NCBI GenBank assembly: GCA_900557635.1
Contig: USTB01000081.1
Location: 1-5,036 of the forward strand
Length of the DNA: 5,036 nt
Source: an uncultured Eubacteriales bacterium
GTDB lineage: Bacteria; Bacillota_A; Clostridia; Oscillospirales; CAG-272
Reading direction: 5' to 3'
Shown here: positions 1 to 5,036 of the stretch, one piece after another
How the letters are laid out: every line of letters starts with the position of its first letter
How positions within the stretch are numbered: position 1 is the stretch's first letter
Made by a program: the position numbers and the translations under genes
Notes under the pieces: generated by a model
Seen by the model: the letters and a program-made list of their open reading frames with translations, nothing else
What the model was told of the DNA's origin: nothing
The model's database searches: none

Positions 1-58
1 TTCAGAGAATTTCTTACACGAATTTTCACTTGAGATCTGGCCTATATTGATTATATTG

Positions 59-67
59 AGAGGGTGA
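59..67 (+). promoter_or_regulatory. Ribosome binding site of uvrB
   Basis: AGAGGGTGA matches 7 of 9 bases of the ideal AGGAGGTGA. The GGG core ends at 64, leaving 7 bases before the GTG at 72. It supports the GTG start, because the uvrB frame is closed by a TGA at 57-59 and has no other start codon between that stop and 72. The same site could also serve an out-of-frame ATG at 70-72. Confidence 0.8.
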
Positions 68-71
68 GAAT

Positions 72-2063
72 GTGCCGGATAAATTCATTTTACATTCCAA
101 ATTTCAACCTACCGGAGATCAACCGGAAGCGATAGAAAAACTTACAAAAGGCATTGAAAATGGCTTAAAAGAGCAGGTTTTGCTGGGCGTAACCGGTTCC
201 GGTAAGACCTTCACGATGGCTAATATTATTGCAAATGTCAACCGCCCGACGCTTGTTTTGGCGCACAATAAGACCCTTGCCGCACAGCTTTGCTCGGAAT
301 TTCGGGAATTCTTCCCCGAGAATGCGGTGGAGTATTTTGTATCCTATTACGACTACTATCAGCCCGAGGCGTACATCCCCGGGAAGGACGTATACATTGA
401 AAAGGACGCTCTGATCAACGACGAGATCGACAAGCTGCGTCACAGTGCCACCTCGGCGCTGTTCGAGCGGCGCGACGTGATCATCGTGGCGTCGGTCTCC
501 TGCATTTTCTCGCTTGGCGATCCCACCGAATACGGCAAGCTCATGATCTCCCTGCGTCCCGGTATGGAAATGAGTCGGGACGAGCTGATCCGCGATCTGG
601 TGGGCATCAGCTACGAGCGCAACGACCTGAGCTTCGCGCGCGACAAATTCCGCGTGCGGGGCGACACGGTGGAGGTCTTTCCGGCATCCGCCGACCATCG
701 GGCGATCCGCGTGGAGTTCTTCGGGGACGAGATCGACCGTCTCACCGAGATCCACACGGTCACGGGCGAGGTCCTGCGCGACCTGACCTACACGGCGATC
801 TTCCCTGCCACGCACTATGCGGTATCCGATGAAAAGCGGGAGGCGGCGATCGGGAAGATCGAGGAGGAAATGGCGGAGCGGGTCGATTATTTCAAATCGC
901 AGGGCAAGCTCATCGAGGCACAGCGCATCGAGGAACGCACCCGCTACGACATGGAAATGATGCGGGAGATCGGCTACTGCTCGGGCGTGGAAAACTATTC
1001 CCGCATTCTGTCGGGCAGAGAGCCGGGCGCGGTGCCGTATACCCTTCTGGACTACTTCCCGCGCGACTATCTTTTGTTTGTGGACGAATCCCACGTCACT
1101 CTGCCACAGGTGCGCGGCATGGGCGGCGGCGATCGGGCGCGCAAGAAAAGTCTTGTGGACTACGGCTTCCGTTTGCCGTCCGCCTTTGACAACCGTCCGC
1201 TGTCCTTTGACGAATTTCGGGAGAGGGTGCATCAGGCGGTCTACGTCAGCGCCACGCCGGGCGATTTCGAGCGGGAGCACGCCACGCAGATCGTGGAGCA
1301 GATCATCCGTCCCACGGGCTTGGTCGATCCCGAGATCGAGGTGCGTCCCGTGGAGGGACAGATCGAGGATCTGATGCATGAGATACGCACGCGCGCCGAG
1401 CACAACGAGCGGGTGCTTGTGACCACGCTGACCAAGAAAATGGCGGAGGATCTGACGGAATTCTTTGAGATGAACCTCATTCGGGTGCGCTATATCCACC
1501 ACAAGGTGGAGACCATGGAGCGCACCGAGATCATTCGCGATCTGCGTCTGGGCACCTTTGACGTGCTGGTGGGCGTGAACCTGTTGCGGGAGGGTCTGGA
1601 CATCCCCGAGGTGTCGCTTGTCGCCGTTCTCGACGCCGACAAGGAAGGACTGCTCCGCTCCGAAACGGCGCTCATTCAGACCGTGGGACGCGCGGCGCGC
1701 AACGCAAACGGCAAGGTCATTATGTATGCCGACACCGTGACGGGCGCCATGCACAACGCCATCACGGAAACCGAGCGCCGCCGTGAAATTCAGCTCCGAT
1801 ACAACGCGGAGCATCACATCGTGCCGCACACCGTGGTCAAGGCGGTGCGCGATCTGATCGATTTGGGCAAGCACGACGCCGCCTCCAAGCGGGGGAATGC
1901 GAAGAAGCAGAAGGCGCTGACGGCGGACGAGCTGAAGCGTCAGGTCGCCGAAATGACCGAAGAAATGCACCGTGCTGCGCACGATCTGGAATTTGAGCGC
2001 GCCGCATATCTGCGGGATGAGATCGCCCGCCTGACATCGACTCGCAAGAAGGGAGAGATCTGA
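72..2063 (+). CDS. uvrB: UvrABC system protein B (excinuclease ABC subunit B)
   Basis: UvrB is the damage-verifying subunit of cytoplasmic nucleotide excision repair. It is loaded on DNA by UvrA, clamps the strand at the lesion, hydrolyses ATP and recruits UvrC for the incisions. The 663 residues are full length for the family (about 660-675). Visible motifs in order are: Walker A GVTGSGKT at 39-46; the beta-hairpin region at 88-103 with Tyr92, 93, 95 and 96, the aromatic residues that probe damage; the DEAD-type box DESH at 338-341; the motif VSATPGDFE just after it; [21 protein letters not shown] in the second RecA-like domain; motif [11 protein letters not shown] at 536-544 with Arg540 and Arg543; and a C-terminal UVR coiled-coil domain at about 620-655 ([13 protein letters not shown]) that binds UvrC. 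All key residues are present. The GTG start is the only one available after an in-frame stop at 57-59, and the resulting N-terminus aligns with the family. The first ~60 codons are much more AT-rich than the rest. It is probably the first gene of a uvrB-phosphoesterase-uvrA unit. Confidence 0.98.
   Translation: MPDKFILHSKFQPTGDQPEAIEKLTKGIENGLKEQVLLGVTGSGKTFTMANIIANVNRPTLVLAHNKTLAAQLCSEFREFFPENAVEYFVSYYDYYQPEAYIPGKDVYIEKDALINDEIDKLRHSATSALFERRDVIIVASVSCIFSLGDPTEYGKLMISLRPGMEMSRDELIRDLVGISYERNDLSFARDKFRVRGDTVEVFPASADHRAIRVEFFGDEIDRLTEIHTVTGEVLRDLTYTAIFPATHYAVSDEKREAAIGKIEEEMAERVDYFKSQGKLIEAQRIEERTRYDMEMMREIGYCSGVENYSRILSGREPGAVPYTLLDYFPRDYLLFVDESHVTLPQVRGMGGGDRARKKSLVDYGFRLPSAFDNRPLSFDEFRERVHQAVYVSATPGDFEREHATQIVEQIIRPTGLVDPEIEVRPVEGQIEDLMHEIRTRAEHNERVLVTTLTKKMAEDLTEFFEMNLIRVRYIHHKVETMERTEIIRDLRLGTFDVLVGVNLLREGLDIPEVSLVAVLDADKEGLLRSETALIQTVGRAARNANGKVIMYADTVTGAMHNAITETERRREIQLRYNAEHHIVPHTVVKAVRDLIDLGKHDAASKRGNAKKQKALTADELKRQVAEMTEEMHRAAHDLEFERAAYLRDEIARLTSTRKKGEI
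2049..2056 (+). promoter_or_regulatory. Ribosome binding site of the phosphoesterase gene, inside the uvrB end
   Basis: AAGGGAGA lies within the last codons of uvrB. Its GGGAG core (2051-2055) is 8 bases upstream of the TTG at 2064. The next in-frame ATG is nearly 70 codons downstream and would remove the first catalytic motif, so this site decides for the TTG start. Confidence 0.7.
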
Positions 2064-2918
2064 TTGAGATCCACCGCAACCGAAATTGCATGCACCGCCG
2101 CGACCCTTGCGCTGGCGGCAGGCGGCGCGACGGCGGCGTTCTGGCAGGGACTGACGGTACGCCGTTACACCGTGCTGACCCCCAAACTGCCGCACGGCAG
2201 ACGGCTTCGCGCCGTCGTCCTCTCGGATGTACACGCCACCCGATACGGCGTCAGTCAGCAAAAACTGATGGATCGGGTCGCGACCCAGAACCCCGACATG
2301 ATCCTCATTACGGGAGATCTGTTTGACGAGCGTCGGGATTTCCGTCCCGCATTTGAGACGGCGTCGGGCGCTGTCGCCGTTGCGCCGACCTTTTACGTGC
2401 GCGGCAACCACGAGGCGCGTCTGCGCGGCTATCACCATGCGCAGATCCTGCGCGATCTGCGTCGAATGGGCATCGTCACGCCGTTCGGCGCGGGCGAGGT
2501 GCGACAGCTTCGCGGTATCCCCGTGACGGTCTGCGGCGTCTCCGATCCCGAATGTGTGGGCGAGGCGCACAGTGCGCGGGAATTCGCGTCCGCCTCGGAG
2601 TTCTGCACGTCGCATCCGGACGTGCTGTCGATCCTGCTCGTGCACCGACCTGCGCCGCTGAGCTATCTTGCCGGTCACGGCTTTGATGCGGTGTTCGCGG
2701 GACATGCGCACGGCGGTCAGTGGCGCATTCCGGGTCTTGTCAACGGGCTGTACGCCCCGGGACAGGGCTTTCTGCCGCAATATGCGGGTGGTCTGTACTG
2801 CGCGGACGGCACGGCGGAGATCATCAGCCGCGGGCTTTCCCGCATGTTCCTGTACCCTCGTCTGTGCAACCCGCCCGAGCTGGTCGTCACCGACTTTGTG
2901 GGTTTTTCGCAGACGTGA
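2064..2918 (+). CDS. YkuE/YaeI-type metallophosphoesterase with N-terminal membrane anchor
   Basis: This is a calcineurin-like metallophosphoesterase with a two-metal active site. All ligand motifs are visible: SDVH (Asp55, His57), GDLFD (Asp85), GNHE (Asn115, His116), LVH (His194) and AGHAHGGQW (His214, His216). The GHxHGGQ box and the late SRGLS...PPEL stretch (about 255-273) are typical of the YkuE/YaeI group. Members of that group have been linked to phospholipid, lipid-head-group or LpxH-like diphosphate hydrolysis, but the substrate here cannot be read from the sequence. A hydrophobic stretch at about residues 8-27 looks like a signal anchor. No twin-arginine motif precedes it, unlike B. 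subtilis YkuE. Positive charge is heavier after the segment (Arg33, Arg34, Lys41, Arg46, Arg47), so a cytoplasmic catalytic domain is possible. The length of 284 aa is usual for the group. The TTG start follows the uvrB TGA with no gap, which suggests translational coupling. A role in DNA repair is only suggested by position. Confidence 0.9.
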   Translation: MRSTATEIACTAATLALAAGGATAAFWQGLTVRRYTVLTPKLPHGRRLRAVVLSDVHATRYGVSQQKLMDRVATQNPDMILITGDLFDERRDFRPAFETASGAVAVAPTFYVRGNHEARLRGYHHAQILRDLRRMGIVTPFGAGEVRQLRGIPVTVCGVSDPECVGEAHSAREFASASEFCTSHPDVLSILLVHRPAPLSYLAGHGFDAVFAGHAHGGQWRIPGLVNGLYAPGQGFLPQYAGGLYCADGTAEIISRGLSRMFLYPRLCNPPELVVTDFVGFSQT

Positions 2919-2929
2919 GAACGTTTTTT
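2911..2929 (+). terminator. Weak hairpin with GAGA loop and T run after the phosphoesterase gene
   Basis: AGACGT (2911-2916) can pair with ACGTTT (2921-2926), including one G-U pair, around a GAGA (GNRA-type) loop at 2917-2920. Only three T residues (2927-2929) follow the stem. The hairpin overlaps the stop codon at 2916-2918. The stem has just two G-C pairs, so strong termination is unlikely. At most it would attenuate readthrough into uvrA or protect an RNA end. It could equally be chance. Confidence 0.22.
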
Positions 2930-2972
2930 CTACAACCATAAATGCTAAAGAAGCAAAGGATCCGAAACTGAT
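2919..2972 (+). other. AT-rich spacer before uvrA
   Basis: This is the only non-coding gap between genes in the window, 54 bases long and clearly more AT-rich than its flanks. The only -10-like hexamer I see, CATAAA at 2937-2942, matches the consensus at 4 of 6 positions and has no -35 partner at 16-18 bases. I therefore do not call a separate uvrA promoter. Cotranscription with the upstream genes is the simpler reading. Confidence 0.5.
2955..2960 (+). promoter_or_regulatory. Ribosome binding site of uvrA
   Basis: AAAGGA is the best Shine-Dalgarno match upstream of the uvrA ATG at 2973. The spacing of 12 bases is longer than the usual 5-9. No nearer purine-rich site exists, and the frame is closed upstream by a TAA at 2946-2948 with no other start codon after it. 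The start is therefore firm although the site is suboptimal. Confidence 0.55.
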
Positions 2973-5036
2973 ATGGCACAGAACCAACTGAAACTGCGCG
3001 GTGTGCGCGTTCACAATCTGAAAAATATCGATCTTTCCATTCCCAGAGACAAGCTGGTGGTCTTTACGGGACTGTCCGGCTCGGGAAAGTCGTCTCTGGC
3101 GTTTGACACCATTTATGCCGAGGGACACCGTCGGTTCGTGGAATCGCTGTCCTCCTATGCCCGCATGTTTTTGGGACAGCTCGGCAAGCCCGATCTGGAT
3201 TCGGTGGAGGGACTGTCCCCCGCCATTTCCATCGATCAAAAGACCACGTCCCACAACCCCCGCTCCACGGTGGGCACCGTGACCGAAATTTACGATTATC
3301 TCCGTCTCCTGTACGCCCGCACGGGCATTCCGCACTGTCCCGTCTGCGGCAAGGAGATCTCACAGCAGACCACCGATCAGATCATCGACCGTGTGATGCA
3401 ACTCCCCGAACGCACCCGCTTTTTGGTGCTTGCCCCCGTGGTGCGCGCCAAGAAGGGCAGACACGAAAAGGTGTTTGCGGACGCCAAAAAGGGCGGCTAT
3501 GTGCGGGTGCGGGTGGACGGCGTCCTGTACGACCTGAGCGAGAACATCGAGCTGGACAAGAACGTGAAGCACACCGTGGAGGTGGTGGTGGACCGTTTGG
3601 TGATGAAGCCGGACATCCGCTCCCGTCTCACCGATTCGGTGGAAACGGCGCTCAATCTGGCGGAGGGAAATCTGCATGTCCTCATCCCCGAAGAGGGGAA
3701 GGAGGAACTGCTCACCTTTTCCCAGAGCTTCGCGTGCGAGGAGCATAATGTCAGCTTCGGCGAGCTTTCCCCCCGCATGTTTTCCTTCAACAGTCCGTTC
3801 GGCGCGTGTCCGGACTGCGCGGGCATCGGCGAGCGCTCCATGTTTTCTCCGCACCGTATCTTGGATCGGCGGCACTCTCTGCGGCACGGCGGCATTGCGG
3901 TCAACGGCTTCAAGAGCGTCAACGAGGGCGCGTGGTTCGGCATCACCTTCGAGCAATTGGGACAGGCATACGGCTTCACGCTGGACACGCCCATAGAGGA
4001 ATTTTCCGAAAAGGCACTGCACGCTCTGTTGTACGGCGACGGCAAGACCTATGAGGTGGGCACCGGAGAATACCGTCATCCGGCAGTGTTCGAGGGTGTG
4101 ATCCCGCTGTTGGAGCGCCGCTATGCGCAGACCCACGATGCCTATTATGAGGACTTCATGGACGCCGTCCCCTGTCCCACTTGCGGCGGCAAGCGTCTCA
4201 AGCCCGAGATCCTGTCGGTCACGGTGGGCGGCAAAAACATTCACGAGCTGTGCGAAATGCCGGTCACGGCGTCGCTGGACTTTGTCAACGGTCTGGAGCT
4301 TTCGCCCGAGTCTGCGGTCATCGCACGCGATATCCTAAAGGAGATCCGTTCCCGCCTGGGCTTCCTTATCAACGTGGGACTGGATTATATGAACCTCTCC
4401 CGCAAGGCGGGGACGCTTTCGGGCGGCGAGGCACAGCGCATTCGGCTTGCCACCCAGATCGGCTCCTCCCTCATGGGCGTTCTGTATATCCTGGACGAGC
4501 CGTCCATCGGTCTGCATCAGAGGGACAACCACAAGCTCATCGACACCCTCAAGCGTCTGCGCGATGCGGGCAACTCTCTGATCGTGGTGGAGCACGACGA
4601 GGAGACCATGCTCGAAGCCGACTATTTAGTGGATATCGGTCCAGGCGCGGGCATCCACGGCGGCGAGATCGTGGCGCAGGGCACGCCCGCGCAGGTCATG
4701 AAGAATCCGAAGTCCCTCACGGGCGCGTTCCTGTCGGGCAGGCGGAAGATCCGCGTCCCCGAGACCCGCCGTCCCGGAAACGGGAATTTCGTCACCGTGG
4801 TGGGCGCGCAGGAGAACAATCTCAAAAATGTGGATGTGGCTTTCCCGCTCGGCGCTTTCGTGTGCGTCACGGGCGTTTCCGGCTCGGGCAAGTCCTCCTT
4901 GGTGAACGGCATTCTCGGCGCAACGCTTCTGCACGAGCTGAACGGCGCGCACACCTTCCCCGGAAAGTGTGCCCGCGTGGATGGCTTGGAGAATCTGGAC
5001 AAGGTCGTGGTGATTGATCAATCACCCATCGGCAGG
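2973..5036 (+). CDS. uvrA: UvrABC system protein A (excinuclease ABC subunit A), 3' end beyond window
   Basis: UvrA is the ABC-type ATPase that scans DNA as a dimer, recognises helix-distorting lesions and loads UvrB. From the ATG, 688 codons stay open to the last base. The family is about 940-960 aa, so roughly 250-270 residues are missing. Visible elements in order: Walker A of the first nucleotide-binding domain, GLSGSGKS at 33-40; a conserved C-x2-C pair at Cys122 and Cys125; the UvrB-binding and DNA-binding insertions at about 130-400, including the first zinc module with Cys255, His258, Cys279 and Cys282; a second C-x2-C at Cys401 and Cys404; the ABC signature [19 protein letters not shown] at 482-500; Walker B LYILDEPS at 504-511; the H-loop VVEHD with His541; and the second Walker [10 protein letters not shown] at 634-642. 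Residues 1-45 and about 606-647 are the recognisable N-terminal copies of the two duplicated ATPase halves (both contain NLKN and SGSGKSSL). The second signature, second Walker B and C-terminal zinc finger lie beyond the edge. Nothing in the visible part is broken. Confidence 0.97.
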   Translation, partial: MAQNQLKLRGVRVHNLKNIDLSIPRDKLVVFTGLSGSGKSSLAFDTIYAEGHRRFVESLSSYARMFLGQLGKPDLDSVEGLSPAISIDQKTTSHNPRSTVGTVTEIYDYLRLLYARTGIPHCPVCGKEISQQTTDQIIDRVMQLPERTRFLVLAPVVRAKKGRHEKVFADAKKGGYVRVRVDGVLYDLSENIELDKNVKHTVEVVVDRLVMKPDIRSRLTDSVETALNLAEGNLHVLIPEEGKEELLTFSQSFACEEHNVSFGELSPRMFSFNSPFGACPDCAGIGERSMFSPHRILDRRHSLRHGGIAVNGFKSVNEGAWFGITFEQLGQAYGFTLDTPIEEFSEKALHALLYGDGKTYEVGTGEYRHPAVFEGVIPLLERRYAQTHDAYYEDFMDAVPCPTCGGKRLKPEILSVTVGGKNIHELCEMPVTASLDFVNGLELSPESAVIARDILKEIRSRLGFLINVGLDYMNLSRKAGTLSGGEAQRIRLATQIGSSLMGVLYILDEPSIGLHQRDNHKLIDTLKRLRDAGNSLIVVEHDEETMLEADYLVDIGPGAGIHGGEIVAQGTPAQVMKNPKSLTGAFLSGRRKIRVPETRRPGNGNFVTVVGAQENNLKNVDVAFPLGAFVCVTGVSGSGKSSLVNGILGATLLHELNGAHTFPGKCARVDGLENLDKVVVIDQSPIGR

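Noticed and set aside
19..32. Possible LexA/DinR operator CGAATTTTCACTTG upstream of uvrB
   Set aside because: The outer bases resemble the CGAAC-N4-GTTCG box of Bacillota, but about five specified positions mismatch and the palindrome is poor. A damage operator cannot be claimed from this.
30..57. Promoter-like pair TTGAGA (30-35) and TATATT (52-57), 16 bases apart
   Set aside because: Each box matches the consensus at 5 of 6 positions, but transcription would begin near 64, inside or after the uvrB ribosome binding site. The alternative TATATT at 43-48 has no suitable -35. The true promoter may lie upstream of the window.
43..59. Perfect direct repeat TATATTGA (43-50 and 52-59)
   Set aside because: Only 8 bases, two copies, in AT-rich DNA. 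It is too short to tell from chance, and the second copy runs into the RBS.
2937..2942. Possible -10 box CATAAA for a separate uvrA promoter
   Set aside because: 4 of 6 match and nothing like a -35 box at 16-18 bases upstream.
165..3335. A 1056-codon open reading frame on the minus strand
   Set aside because: It lies in codon register opposite three well-recognised genes, has no recognisable domain in its translation, and is fully explained by missing TTA, CTA and TCA codons on the sense strand.
3360..4244. A 294-codon minus-strand open frame within uvrA
   Set aside because: Same register effect opposite uvrA. Its stop lies opposite the sense codon TCA at 3360-3362. The sense strand carries clear UvrA motifs.
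4181..5017. A 278-codon plus-strand open frame in another frame within uvrA
   Set aside because: It overlaps the conserved ABC signature, Walker B and second Walker A of UvrA. Its translation is rich in Arg, Gly and His, as expected of an out-of-frame reading of GC-rich DNA.

Overview
The window most likely comes from a bacterium of the Bacillota, probably a clostridial lineage with a GC-rich genome. This is an inference from the close match of the UvrB and UvrA motif wording to clostridial proteins as I know them, from the RBSs and from the GTG and TTG starts. It cannot be settled to genus from the sequence alone. All recognisable genes lie on the + strand and fill nearly the whole window. 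I see no tRNA, rRNA, CRISPR array, insertion sequence, attachment site or origin.

Layout: (1) positions 1-71 are an AT-rich leader, with no gene I can recognise, that ends in a good ribosome binding site. (2) 72-2063 is a complete uvrB (663 aa, GTG start). (3) 2064-2918 is a complete metallophosphoesterase of the YkuE/YaeI type (284 aa, TTG start), beginning on the base after the uvrB stop codon. (4) 2919-2972 is a 54-base AT-rich gap with a weak hairpin at its left edge. (5) 2973-5036 is the 5' part of uvrA (688 codons, still open at the window edge).

UvrA and UvrB are the damage-recognition half of nucleotide excision repair. A UvrA dimer finds the lesion and loads UvrB. UvrB verifies it with its beta-hairpin and helicase-like motor and then recruits the nuclease UvrC, which is not in this window. 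A uvrB-uvrA order is common in Bacillota. The unusual element here is the membrane-anchored-looking phosphoesterase placed between them and apparently translationally coupled to uvrB. Nothing in its sequence ties it to DNA repair.

I do not find an undescribed system. The points worth a second look are the interposed phosphoesterase, a sharp composition and codon shift inside the first ~100 codons of uvrB, an out-of-frame ATG overlapping the uvrB start, a C-x2-H variant in the first UvrA zinc module, and a 1056-codon antisense open frame. That open frame is explained by near-total avoidance of the codons TTA, CTA and TCA.
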